Positions 8,661 through 17,400 of a stretch of 64,000 nt of DNA are shown in pieces (the first letter of the stretch is position 1; every line of letters starts with the position of its first letter). Made by a program: the position numbers and the translations under genes. The stretch comes from Akkermansiaceae bacterium. Lineage in GTDB: Bacteria > Verrucomicrobiota > Verrucomicrobiia > Verrucomicrobiales > Akkermansiaceae. The DNA is taken from NCBI GenBank assembly GCA_903934285.1, contig CAIZNN010000278.1, positions 47,124-111,123 of the forward strand. Direction: 5' to 3'. The notes beneath the pieces are model-generated. The model made no database searches, was not told the DNA's origin, and was given only the letters and a program-made list of their open reading frames with translations.

Positions 8661-9635
8661 ATGCCCAAACTTGCCTATCTCCTCGCTGCCAGCCATTCCG
8701 GCTCCACCCTGCTGGCCATGTTACTCGGGGTCCAGCCCGGGGCCTGCACTGCCGGCGAATTGAAGGCGACCTCGCTTGGTGATCCGGATCAATATCGCTG
8801 CTCCTGCCGGGAACGCATCCGTGGCTGCGCCTTTTGGCAAGAAGTCGGCAAGGCCATGGCATCTCGTGGTTATTCTGAGTTTGACATCACCTCGGCCGGA
8901 ACCAGCATCTTCGAGACGCAGAGCCCCTACGTGCGCCGCCTGCTGGCCCCGCTCTATCGGCATGGAGCTCTCGAAGCGTTGCGCGATCTCGCGCTCGCCT
9001 TCTCGCCCGCATGGCGTGCCAGTCTGGCCGACAGTAATGACCGCAACCTTGCGCTGATTGAATCCTTGCTGGAAGTTACCGGCAGCAAAGTCGTGATCGA
9101 CTCTTCAAAGTCAGCGCTTCGGCTTAAATACCTGCTGAGGATCTCCGACCTCGACTTGAAAGTAGTCCGGGTGATCCGCGATGGCCGGGCGGTTGCCCTT
9201 ACTTACACCGATGAGTGGAATTTCGCCGATTCTAAGGATCCAGAAATGAGGAGTGGGGGCACCGGCACCCGCCGCCCGCCACAGCGCCGCTCGATGCCAG
9301 AAGCCGCCAGCTCATGGAAACGCAGCAACGAATCATGCGACGCACTGACCACCCTGCTTCCTGCCTCGCAACGGACTGAAGTCCGCTACGAGGAGCTCTG
9401 TGCCGATCCGGCAGCCACCCTGAATCGGCTCGCGGCTTTCCTCGATTTAGACCCCAAGAGAACGCGCCTCGATTTCCGCGCCGTCACTCAGCACGTCATC
9501 GGCAACGGCATGCGGATGGACTCGACCTCGGAAATCCGCTTGGACGAGAGATGGAAATCCCATCTCAGCGATGACGATCTGCGAGTCTTCGACAAAATCG
9601 CTGGCACTCTAAACCGGAGTTATGGGTACGTTTGA
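8661..9635 (+). CDS. PAPS-dependent sulfotransferase family protein
   Basis: The start at 8661 (MPKLAYLLAASHSGSTLL) puts the 5'-phosphosulfate-binding loop SHSGSTLL at residues 11-18, where the family has it. A 3'-phosphate-binding motif follows in VVIDSSKSALRLKYL and VVRVIRDGRAVALTY. The 324-residue length suits carbohydrate sulfotransferases. It probably transfers sulfate from PAPS to an EPS sugar in the cytoplasm. A cysteine-rich stretch (CSCRERIRGCAFW) near residues 50-60 is unusual but occurs in related bacterial enzymes. It is separated by about 120 bp from the upstream membrane protein. Confidence 0.8.
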   Translation: MPKLAYLLAASHSGSTLLAMLLGVQPGACTAGELKATSLGDPDQYRCSCRERIRGCAFWQEVGKAMASRGYSEFDITSAGTSIFETQSPYVRRLLAPLYRHGALEALRDLALAFSPAWRASLADSNDRNLALIESLLEVTGSKVVIDSSKSALRLKYLLRISDLDLKVVRVIRDGRAVALTYTDEWNFADSKDPEMRSGGTGTRRPPQRRSMPEAASSWKRSNESCDALTTLLPASQRTEVRYEELCADPAATLNRLAAFLDLDPKRTRLDFRAVTQHVIGNGMRMDSTSEIRLDERWKSHLSDDDLRVFDKIAGTLNRSYGYV

Positions 9636-9785
9636 AGAGCAAGGACGGAACACAGAGCCGAGCGCAGTCCGAAGAGGCTGACCTCCGGCCTCTGACCTCG
9701 AATTCCTATCTGTCCACTGCATGGACGGAGAGGCGCCCACCCTCCTCGTCCTCCATCCCCCGTCTCCCGGCTTCCTTTACATCCC

Positions 9786-11363
9786 ATGTCCTCCACCCCT
9801 TCCATTTCCGAGGCCGGACCGGCTTCTGATGGCCGTGACCGCTTCGGGCTCAACGTGGCGTTTGCCTGGGGCGCATACATGGTGAATATCATCTCGGGAT
9901 TCATCGTCCCGCGCATGATCAGCGATCATCTTGGGCAAACGACCCTCGGTATCTGGGATTTTTCCTGGAGCCTCGTTTCATATTTTGGTCTGGTGGAGCT
10001 CGGCCTTGGTAGTTCGATCAGCCGTTACGTTGCCTATTACCGCTCGAAAAATGATATTCCAGGCCTGAACCGCTCGGTAGCGACGATCGCGGTGTTCCAG
10101 CGATCGGTGGGTTGGTTGGCGCTGGTTTTGGCGGTGATATCGGCTTGGTGGCTGCTGCCGCTTTTCGGGCCACGTCTGGGAGATGACCTTGGCACAGCCC
10201 GCTGGGTGCTCCTATTCCAAGGAACCGAAATTGCTATCATCATTTCGTTTTCAGTGTATGCATCGGTCATCGCAGGATGTCACCGCTGGGATCTGCAAAA
10301 CACGGTCACTGCTATCGCCAACAGCTTGGTAGCATTAGGGATGATCACGGTGCTGTTGCTCGGCGGAGGGTTGCCCGCCCTTGCCCTGGTCCACTGCGTG
10401 ATCATGGCCGGTTCCGCACTGGTACGCAAGCGTTTGACGAAACGCGTCTGCCCGGAGCTCGTCATCAAGCACCACCTAGCCTCATGGTCGACGTTTGTTG
10501 AACAAGCCCGCTTCGGCATCAAAAGCCTGACCCCATCGGCCGCTAATCTGCTTTCCAACCAAGCCCTGAGTCTGCTGATCGTGGCATCTATCGGCCCGGC
10601 CAGTCTGGCAGTATTTTCCCGCTCCAGGAGCCTGATGACCACTCTGAGAAGCCTTGCCGCGAGATTCGGCATGATCGTGATTCCAATCGCCAGTGGGCTC
10701 CAAGCACGGAACGATCAGGCCGCCCTGCGGCATACCCTGCTGACCACTCCGGCCATCATCTCCAGCCTGGCGTTGCCCATTCTGATTGCGCTAGGTCTAT
10801 TCGGCAATCATTTGATACGCCTCTGGATGGGACAAGCCTATGTTCAACCCGGACTGTTGGCCGTTCTAACGATTGGAACCTATGCCACACTGGTTCAGGA
10901 GCCTGTGTGGAGCGTGCTCTGCGGGATGAACCGTCACGGCCAGACCGCGGTTGCCAAGTTGATAGCGGCCGGGGTTTCAACGACTCTGCTTGCAATTGGG
11001 CTGTGGACCCTGCACTGGGGTCTCCTCGGAGCGGCTGTCTGCTTTGTAATGCCACAGCTGATTGCCGATGGCTTCATCACCACATGGTATGCCTGCCGAA
11101 TTGTTGGGGTGTCGAAGCGCCGCTACCTCTGGTGCACGTTCGTTCGACCCATGCTCTGTGTCGCGCCGTTTGCCGCGGCGCTGGCAGCTGGCACCCAGCT
11201 TGGTCCGGAGCACCCTCTCTGGGCCATGGCCTTGATTTCCGTCGGCTCCTTGGTCAGCGCTCTCCTGTACCTGAAATGGCTGCTTCCCACCGCAATGAGA
11301 AAATTCCTGACAGTGGCATTCCGGAGATTCCTTCCTAATCATTCCATGGGCACGTGCCAGTGA
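9786..11363 (+). CDS. Wzx-type polysaccharide flippase (MATE/MOP superfamily)
   Basis: This 525-residue protein has about fourteen hydrophobic segments arranged as two halves. The N-terminal half begins FAWGAYMVNIISGFIVPRMI and has LVELGLGSSISRYVAYYRSK, the conserved region of polysaccharide transporters (PST). The start fits a short soluble N-terminus. The family moves undecaprenyl-linked repeat units across the inner membrane. A loose pyrimidine-rich heptamer-like stretch occupies the 150-bp gap before it. It sits between the sulfotransferase and a GT4 gene and is probably part of the same operon. Confidence 0.87.
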   Translation: MSSTPSISEAGPASDGRDRFGLNVAFAWGAYMVNIISGFIVPRMISDHLGQTTLGIWDFSWSLVSYFGLVELGLGSSISRYVAYYRSKNDIPGLNRSVATIAVFQRSVGWLALVLAVISAWWLLPLFGPRLGDDLGTARWVLLFQGTEIAIIISFSVYASVIAGCHRWDLQNTVTAIANSLVALGMITVLLLGGGLPALALVHCVIMAGSALVRKRLTKRVCPELVIKHHLASWSTFVEQARFGIKSLTPSAANLLSNQALSLLIVASIGPASLAVFSRSRSLMTTLRSLAARFGMIVIPIASGLQARNDQAALRHTLLTTPAIISSLALPILIALGLFGNHLIRLWMGQAYVQPGLLAVLTIGTYATLVQEPVWSVLCGMNRHGQTAVAKLIAAGVSTTLLAIGLWTLHWGLLGAAVCFVMPQLIADGFITTWYACRIVGVSKRRYLWCTFVRPMLCVAPFAAALAAGTQLGPEHPLWAMALISVGSLVSALLYLKWLLPTAMRKFLTVAFRRFLPNHSMGTCQ

Positions 11364-11432
11364 CTGAGGTCCGCAACTCTCATCGATTGCTACTCTTCAA
11401 CTGCCAGAAACCATTTCATAATCCCATCTCCA

Positions 11433-12626
11433 ATGCCCGCGCTGCTTCCAGAGAATAACAAAAGCTCGCACCAAGAGCAGACGGAAGCCCGGAAAGTTTC
11501 GGTCTGTATCGTCTCCCATAATGGTTACGGAGCGATCTCCGGTATGAGGGGGGGGCATGTGGGCGGAGTCGAACGCCAGACGAGTTTGCTGGCACTATGG
11601 CTTGCCGCGCACGGACACAAGGTCAGCATTCTGACGTGGAATGAAGGTGGACCGGATGAGGAGGTGATCGCTGGAGTGCGAGCCATCAAGATCTGCCGCA
11701 AGAACGCCGGCCTTCCAGGACTGCGCTTCTTCCATCCGAAGTGGAGTGGCTTGTTAGCCGCGTTGCGCAAAGCCAATGCGGATATTTACTATCAGAACTG
11801 CGGAGGCTGCGTGACGGGGCAACTGGCAATCTGGTGCCGACTGCACGGGAAGCCATTCGTGTTCTCCTTGGCGAGCGACGCCGACTGCGATCCGAATCTG
11901 CCGGAATTGCGGATGCGGCGCGAGCGTATTCTCTATAGATATGGGCTCCGCCATGCCTCGCGCCGGGTCGCGCAAACAGCGACACAATCCAAACGCCTGG
12001 CTGAGCATTTCCGCGTCAATTCAGAGATCATTCCCATGCCCGCGCCGGATCCGCAAACCACCGTCACCACCTCCACCGAGCGGACCTTAGGACGCATCGT
12101 ATGGGTCGGGCGGGTCTGCCGGGTGAAGCGCCCGGATCTCCTGCTGGACATTGCAGAGAAATGCCCGGATCTCGGCTTCGACATCGCAGGGCCGGTTTAC
12201 GATGATGAATACTCCCGCTCGGTGGCCAGGCGGGCGACCATGATTCCGAATGTCCGAATGCTGGGCACCGTGCCACGGGAGGGAATTGCGACTCTGTACC
12301 GCAGCGCCTCGCTGCTCTGCTGCACCTCGGATTATGAGGGTTTTCCCAACACCTTCTTGGAGGCGTGGAGTCATGGACTGCCGATCGTATCAACAGTCGA
12401 TCCCGATGGATTAATCGCTAACCGAAAGCTCGGCCGGGTCGGCCGGAATCCCACTTCCTTGGTCGCCGGAATCCGCGAGCTACTTGAGAATCCTGCATGC
12501 TTTACAGAGACCTCGTCGAGAGCCCGGGAATATTACTTGAGGCACCATACGATGGAGGCCGTGATGCCCCGATTCGAGCAGATGTTCATTAACCTTGTCC
12601 ACGATAAAGTAATAACAATAGAATGA
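11433..12626 (+). CDS. GT4-family glycosyltransferase
   Basis: The 397-residue protein has the GT-B layout of family 4. The N-terminal domain has GGVERQTSLLALWLAAHGH for acceptor handling. The C-terminal domain has GRIVWVGRVCRVKRPDLLL and the nucleotide-sugar signature CTSDYEGFPNTFLEAWSHG with E-x7-E-type spacing. It is probably cytoplasmic and peripheral. A G8 run near codon 40 is close to what base composition predicts and is not taken as a phase switch. The next gene starts 6 bp downstream, so translation is probably coupled. Confidence 0.85.
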   Translation: MPALLPENNKSSHQEQTEARKVSVCIVSHNGYGAISGMRGGHVGGVERQTSLLALWLAAHGHKVSILTWNEGGPDEEVIAGVRAIKICRKNAGLPGLRFFHPKWSGLLAALRKANADIYYQNCGGCVTGQLAIWCRLHGKPFVFSLASDADCDPNLPELRMRRERILYRYGLRHASRRVAQTATQSKRLAEHFRVNSEIIPMPAPDPQTTVTTSTERTLGRIVWVGRVCRVKRPDLLLDIAEKCPDLGFDIAGPVYDDEYSRSVARRATMIPNVRMLGTVPREGIATLYRSASLLCCTSDYEGFPNTFLEAWSHGLPIVSTVDPDGLIANRKLGRVGRNPTSLVAGIRELLENPACFTETSSRAREYYLRHHTMEAVMPRFEQMFINLVHDKVITIE

Positions 12627-12632
12627 CCCACC

Positions 12633-13745
12633 ATGACCATGTATGATGTGATTGTCCCGGTAAATCTGCTTTTCGCAAGCCAGCCAAGGCTGGCTGCTTC
12701 TCGCCGATCATGCACTGATTCAGGCACCATGTCCACTTTCCCAATTCCCATTGTCGTATTGACGGCAATGGAGGCCGTCGATTGCATATTCCAGGGCCGG
12801 GGGAACGTTGCATCCTACCACCAGGATTGCGTCGCGTCCGGCTTGTGTCAGCCGGATATCAGCGAGACGGATTTCCTGCTGAACTTCCGGCGGAGAATCC
12901 GTGGTCTTCGCTGGAATCCGTTCTGCCACCGACCGATCATTTCCGACCTTCAGAATGACTGCCTCATCGTTCAAGATGGCATTGAGCTATGTTGTCTCTC
13001 GAAGGCGCTTGGCAAGTCATGGGTGAAAGTTTCCATGCCGGAAGATGTCCATGCCAGATGGCTTGCCCGCAGCACGGATGACCTGGACAATGCTGTCGTT
13101 CGGTTCTCGAGAAAGTCCTTCTACAACCCCGTCGAACACCCAGCATATCGCAAGGCGAAAATCGGCCGTCCTGATTCGATTCGATTGGATCGGATCAGGA
13201 AACTGCTTGGCCCCATCGGACCAGGCCTCTGTGGCTTGGATATTGGCTGCAACATGGGGTACACGTCCCATCATTTGCAGCGGCAGGGTTTCCGTATGAC
13301 CGGGATTGATTACGATGAGAATCATCTGGCCGTAGCCAGGGCGCTCACTACAACCTATGGATTGGATGTTCGGTTTGAGAACTGCTATTTCCGGCAGTTC
13401 CAGACGGATAAACCGTTTGATGTCGTAGTGGCATTGACAGTTCTTTACCACATGTTCTATAGGCAGGAAGAACAGGATATCCCGGAGTGCAGCCGGATGG
13501 ACAAGGGCGCTGTCATGAAGAAACTCGACGCCCTGACCCGGCACGCGCTCCTATGGGAGAGCGGTCCCGATCCTGGGCGGGAAATTGACTTCATACGGTC
13601 AAATAGCGGGTTAACTGACTACTATTCCCTTGGCCCCACGCAGGGGACTGGAAAGAAGAGGGAGCTGGGTGTCTTTCTGCGGCCTGATTCCAGTTTAAAC
13701 GATTACTTGAAAAAACGACACGCCGCGCACTTTGCGGGGCGCTGA
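12633..13745 (+). CDS. SAM-dependent methyltransferase (class I)
   Basis: The Rossmann SAM motif GLDIGCNMGYTSHHL lies near residues 198-212, followed by MTGIDYDENHLAVARAL (motif II) and FDVVVALTVLYHM (motif IV region). About 190 residues precede the catalytic domain and have no recognised family. The start at 12633 follows the previous stop by 6 bp; an alternative ATG at 12729 would remove 32 residues with no obvious domain. An 8-bp inverted repeat around AAGG (12678-12695) lies inside the early coding region. It probably methylates a sugar of the EPS or its lipid-linked precursor. Confidence 0.72.
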   Translation: MTMYDVIVPVNLLFASQPRLAASRRSCTDSGTMSTFPIPIVVLTAMEAVDCIFQGRGNVASYHQDCVASGLCQPDISETDFLLNFRRRIRGLRWNPFCHRPIISDLQNDCLIVQDGIELCCLSKALGKSWVKVSMPEDVHARWLARSTDDLDNAVVRFSRKSFYNPVEHPAYRKAKIGRPDSIRLDRIRKLLGPIGPGLCGLDIGCNMGYTSHHLQRQGFRMTGIDYDENHLAVARALTTTYGLDVRFENCYFRQFQTDKPFDVVVALTVLYHMFYRQEEQDIPECSRMDKGAVMKKLDALTRHALLWESGPDPGREIDFIRSNSGLTDYYSLGPTQGTGKKRELGVFLRPDSSLNDYLKKRHAAHFAGR

Positions 13746-13778
13746 CCCTCCAGTTCCAACGGCTTCCACATCCCTACT

Positions 13779-14834
13779 ATGAACAAGAGTAAACGTATAA
13801 GCGTCGTAATTCCAACGTTCAATCGGTGCCGTTTCATCAGGGAAGCAGTTGACAGTGTCCTGAACCAGGACATTCAGGGTTATGATTTGGAGATTCTGGT
13901 CATTGATGATGGCTCAACAGACGGCACGCAAGCGGAATTAAAAAGGTATGGGAACAAGATCCGATATTTTTACCAGGACAATAGTGGCGCGGGGGCAGCC
14001 AGAAACAGAGGAATCAAAGAGGCACAAGGGGAATGGCTGACGTTTTTGGATTCAGATGATCGCTGGCTTCCTTTTAAGCTTTCACTACAAATGGCTATTA
14101 TCGATCGTGCCCCGGATTGCAGGGTGCTTTATGGCAATTTCCTGATTTTCAAAGAGGGTCGTACAATCTCAGAAAGGGGCGTGGATTCCTGGGCGGAATC
14201 CCTGCGCCTATCCAAGCACAAGGAATGGAAGGAGATGTTTTCATCACGATTCGATTCAGCGGATATTGGAATCACTCACAACGGGAAAGCCTTTTCAATC
14301 TACAAGGGAAATATTTTCGGTGGATTGATATTCCAGATATGTATACCCTGTTGGACAGCGATCATCTCGAAACAATGCATCACTGATCACATCAGGTTTT
14401 CAGAGACCCTTCCCACCTGGGAAGATGTCTGGTTTTTCTGCCAGTTGGCGGAAGAACACGAGATATATTTTATGGATATTATTACTGCGGAGAATCGCGG
14501 TCACACCGGACCTCGGTTGACACAGGCGGGCTCCGTGAAAACATTGCTATGCCATATAAATATCTGCGATGGCATCTATTTCAAATCGAGCAGTTCACAT
14601 AGGCCACCTGATATTGAACTGAATGCTCTTTATCGTGAGCTCCATAAAAGACTTTTCAAGCAATATCTGAGGAATGGCATGCACAGTGAGGCAGCGGCAG
14701 TAAGAAATAAATTGGACAGGATGGGAGTTGGTCTCAAGGATATTTCCTATCTACTTTACCGGACAGCCTTCCTGTTTCCATGGAACCCTATTCATCAATT
14801 GGTTAAAATGAAACAGCGGTTTGCTAAAGATTGA
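13779..14834 (+). CDS. GT2-family glycosyltransferase
   Basis: The 351-residue protein begins with the GT-A signature SVVIPTFNRCRFIREAVDS, followed by LVIDDGSTDGT, AARNRGIKEAQGEW and the DxD-type FLDSDDRW, all within the first 100 residues. The C-terminal half is less conserved. The gene is clearly richer in A+T than its neighbours (AT-rich codons from about 14120 to 14760), a sign that it may have been acquired separately. Its stop overlaps the next start by one base (TGATG at 14832-14836), which indicates coupling with the acyltransferase gene. Confidence 0.88.
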   Translation: MNKSKRISVVIPTFNRCRFIREAVDSVLNQDIQGYDLEILVIDDGSTDGTQAELKRYGNKIRYFYQDNSGAGAARNRGIKEAQGEWLTFLDSDDRWLPFKLSLQMAIIDRAPDCRVLYGNFLIFKEGRTISERGVDSWAESLRLSKHKEWKEMFSSRFDSADIGITHNGKAFSIYKGNIFGGLIFQICIPCWTAIISKQCITDHIRFSETLPTWEDVWFFCQLAEEHEIYFMDIITAENRGHTGPRLTQAGSVKTLLCHINICDGIYFKSSSSHRPPDIELNALYRELHKRLFKQYLRNGMHSEAAAVRNKLDRMGVGLKDISYLLYRTAFLFPWNPIHQLVKMKQRFAKD

Positions 14835-16120
14835 TGAGTGAAGTCGCAATGCTTTCAGAAACATTACTAATGAATCGCTTGGCAAAAGAGGAGCACGTGC
14901 CGGATTTGCTTGTGCAAACACAACCACAACACCCCCCCCGGCCTGAGGAGACGAGCCGCCGCCCGCATCCACAAGCTGACCTCCAGATAGCGGTATTCAG
15001 GGGGCGGCAGGGCCTGGAGCAGATTCGGCAGGATTGGCAAGCAATTACCGACCGTATGGTTGAGCACCGGCACTACTTTCACCTATGGGAGTGGCATCAC
15101 AGTTATCTGGAGACGATTGCCAGCGAACCCGATGCAGCGGTCTATCATGTGGCCTATCTGGCATCGGTCCCCATGGCCGTGCTGCCTCTGCGCTCCTCGA
15201 CAATGCGGCAAGGCGGGTGCCGCTTGAGGATTCTCGAGAGTCCGTATCACAAGCACATGCCCCTGTGCGACATCATCTGCGATCCAGATCCAGAGCATTC
15301 GGACATTCTCGAGCGGATGGTTCATCACCTCCGCTACTCCTTGCGAAATACCTGGGATGCTATCCTCTTGCGTGGATTGCTGGCGGAGTCCTCAGCCGCC
15401 TGTCGGTGGTGGGCGGCATTGCCGGGCCCACGGATCCAGATCGCACGGGGCCGCTGTGACTCTCTGCATTATGCCAACCATGGGGAAATGTTGGCGAACA
15501 TCTCGAGGAAATTCCGCAACAATCTCCGTTATGCGCGCAATCGATTGGCGAAACTTCCGGAGGCCCGATTCGAGATCGTGCGCGATCCAGCATTGCTGCC
15601 GGCGGCTTTTGCGCATTTCATCCGGGTGGAGGCCTCCGGTTGGAAGGGCGAAAGTGGGACGGTCAGCGCAATCGGCCTTCATCCGCAACTCTGTGCCTTT
15701 TATGAAAAATTAGCGAGTTGCTTTGGCGCCACCGGGAAATGTCAGATCAATTTACTCATGCTGGGAGATGAGTGCATTGCCGGGCAGTTTTGGCTGCGGC
15801 TGGATGGGACCCTCTACATGCTCAAGACTGGTTACGCCCAACACCAAGCCCATATCTCCCCTGGCCACATGCTGTTGGAGGAATGCATCCGCCAGTCATC
15901 CTCTGAAACGAACCCTATCCACTGCTGGAATCTGAACAACCGTGTCAAGTGGCTAGACCCCTGGAAACCGTCTTACGAGGCAGTCTGTGACCTGTGGATT
16001 TTCAATCGCACGCCGCACGGACTGGCGATGTATGGTTGGGCGTCTGTAATCCGCGTGCTCCGTTCGATCTATCGAAACCTAAAGTCCTGTCGACCCTGCC
16101 AAGTGCCCAGCGGAAGCTAG
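14834..16120 (+). CDS. BcsL/CelD-type GNAT acyltransferase (FemAB-like), first copy
   Basis: The 428-residue protein belongs to the Acetyltransf_6 (BcsL/CelD) group of double-GNAT proteins. Key segments are ISRKFRNNLRYARNRLAKL (basic helix before the second GNAT domain), SGWKGESGTVS, CIAGQFWLRLDGTLYMLKTGY and the SPGHMLLEECI acetyl-CoA-binding-type turn near the C-terminus. The family modifies cellulose and other EPS by acyl transfer. The ATG at 14834 overlaps the preceding stop by one base. A second, divergent member follows at 16183, so two different acceptor sites are likely. Confidence 0.78.
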   Translation: MSEVAMLSETLLMNRLAKEEHVPDLLVQTQPQHPPRPEETSRRPHPQADLQIAVFRGRQGLEQIRQDWQAITDRMVEHRHYFHLWEWHHSYLETIASEPDAAVYHVAYLASVPMAVLPLRSSTMRQGGCRLRILESPYHKHMPLCDIICDPDPEHSDILERMVHHLRYSLRNTWDAILLRGLLAESSAACRWWAALPGPRIQIARGRCDSLHYANHGEMLANISRKFRNNLRYARNRLAKLPEARFEIVRDPALLPAAFAHFIRVEASGWKGESGTVSAIGLHPQLCAFYEKLASCFGATGKCQINLLMLGDECIAGQFWLRLDGTLYMLKTGYAQHQAHISPGHMLLEECIRQSSSETNPIHCWNLNNRVKWLDPWKPSYEAVCDLWIFNRTPHGLAMYGWASVIRVLRSIYRNLKSCRPCQVPSGS

Positions 16121-16182
16121 ATCTATCGTATCGCGCCTGATTCTAGGCCCCGCAACTCCGCTCCTATAACACCTCCCAAAAC

Positions 16183-17244
16183 GTGTCCAAACCTTCATCC
16201 CATCCGGCTGCGGTGCGCGTGCTGAAACCCGCCGAGTTGCAGTCCCACCACTTGTTGGCCTGGCGCAGCATGGTTGTGGAGAATCCGCAACTATCAAGCC
16301 CGTTCTTCAGTCTGGAGTATAGCCTCGCGGTGGCGCGGGTAATTCCCCATGTGTGGATTGGTGTCCTGGAACAAAAAGGCACACCGGTGGCCTTCCTGGC
16401 TTTCGAGCGCAGCGCCGGCGGGATTGGCAAACGGATTCGCCTTTGTGACTATCAGGGCTTGGTGTCAAAGCCTGGATTGGCTTTTGACGTCCGTTGGTTC
16501 ATCCATGAATGCGGTTTGCGGACTTGGGACTTCAACCACTTACTTGCGACACAAGAAGTGTTTCAGCCCTTTCATCTCGGATGCGGGGTATCACCCATTA
16601 TGGACATCTCCAATGGCTATGCAGCGTACCTTGAAGAACGCCGCATCACAGGCAGGATGGAACTTATCAAACGCTGCGCCGGAAAGTTGCGAAAACTCGA
16701 GCGTGAGACCGGTGAGGTCCGTTTAGAGATTCACCGGGAGGACAGCGACATTCTGCAGCAGTTGTTGACATGGCGGGCCGCGAAATATGAATCGCACCAT
16801 AGTCAGGAACTGCTGGTGTCTGTTTTGCAATCGCTCCTTCCTGTGCAGACCGGCCAGATGAAGAGCACCCTTTCCGTGCTTTATGCAGGCGACCATCTCG
16901 TCGCAGCGCATTTCGGCCTGCGCTCTGAAAGCACATGGCACTGGTGGTTTCCAGCCTACAATCCGTTATTCGAGAAATACTCGCCTGGCACCAATCTGCT
17001 GCTGAAAATGGCCGGCAGCGCTGAAGAGGCCGGAGTAAAGGTCATCGACTTCGGGAAAGGCGATCAGGATTATAAAAAGCAGCTAATGACCGGATCCATT
17101 CCCATCGCCGAAGGATACGTTTCGGCATCGAAATGGTTGTCACTTTCGAGAAGATTCAAAAGAGAAACCAAACGCTGCCTTCGGCAGACCCCGATTCTCG
17201 GTACCCTCGCGCGGAAAATGTACCACGTTGCTTCTGGTGCGTAG
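16183..17244 (+). CDS. BcsL/CelD-type GNAT acyltransferase, second copy
   Basis: The start is a GTG at 16183; no ATG lies earlier in frame. The 353-residue protein shares the architecture of its neighbour: a central basic helix (CAGKLRKLERETGEVRL), HLVAAHFGLRSESTWHWWF and SPGTNLLLKMAGSAEEAGV followed by DFGKGDQDYKKQL, the typical C-terminus of FemAB/BcsL-like acyltransferases. Sequence similarity to the first copy is low, so this is an old duplication or separate recruitment. It probably adds an acyl group to an EPS sugar. The gap after it (156 bp) holds an inverted repeat. Confidence 0.76.
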   Translation: MSKPSSHPAAVRVLKPAELQSHHLLAWRSMVVENPQLSSPFFSLEYSLAVARVIPHVWIGVLEQKGTPVAFLAFERSAGGIGKRIRLCDYQGLVSKPGLAFDVRWFIHECGLRTWDFNHLLATQEVFQPFHLGCGVSPIMDISNGYAAYLEERRITGRMELIKRCAGKLRKLERETGEVRLEIHREDSDILQQLLTWRAAKYESHHSQELLVSVLQSLLPVQTGQMKSTLSVLYAGDHLVAAHFGLRSESTWHWWFPAYNPLFEKYSPGTNLLLKMAGSAEEAGVKVIDFGKGDQDYKKQLMTGSIPIAEGYVSASKWLSLSRRFKRETKRCLRQTPILGTLARKMYHVASGA

Positions 17245-17280
17245 CATCATGAGTGCTTGCTTGCGCAAAATCCAACTGAC

Positions 17281-17325
17281 TTGATTGTCTCCGGTAGGTA
17301 CAGTACACCAACTCAGGACAATCAA
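17281..17325. promoter_or_regulatory. Inverted repeat before a GT4 gene
   Basis: TTGATTGTC (17281-17289) is perfectly mirrored by GACAATCAA (17317-17325). The 27-bp spacer itself contains a partly symmetric GGTACAGTACACC. It lies 76 bp before the GT4 start at 17401. No T-run follows, so an operator or RNA hairpin is as likely as a terminator. Confidence 0.4.
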
Positions 17326-17400
17326 CAACCCGGTTGAATACATCGCCGTGGACCGCGCACAACGATTTTCGACATTGTCGGGATCAACCATGAAGGTCAT

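Noticed and set aside
12678..12695. 8-bp inverted repeat inside the start of the methyltransferase gene as a regulatory hairpin
   Set aside because: The spacing between arms is 2 bases, too short for a stable RNA hairpin loop, and it is within coding sequence.
6815..14939. C or G runs of 8-9 bases in several EPS genes (6815, 11548, 14932, 37434) as phase-variation tracts
   Set aside because: With about 30 percent each of C and G, roughly six such runs are expected in 64 kb by chance; only the C12 run at 44562 stands out.
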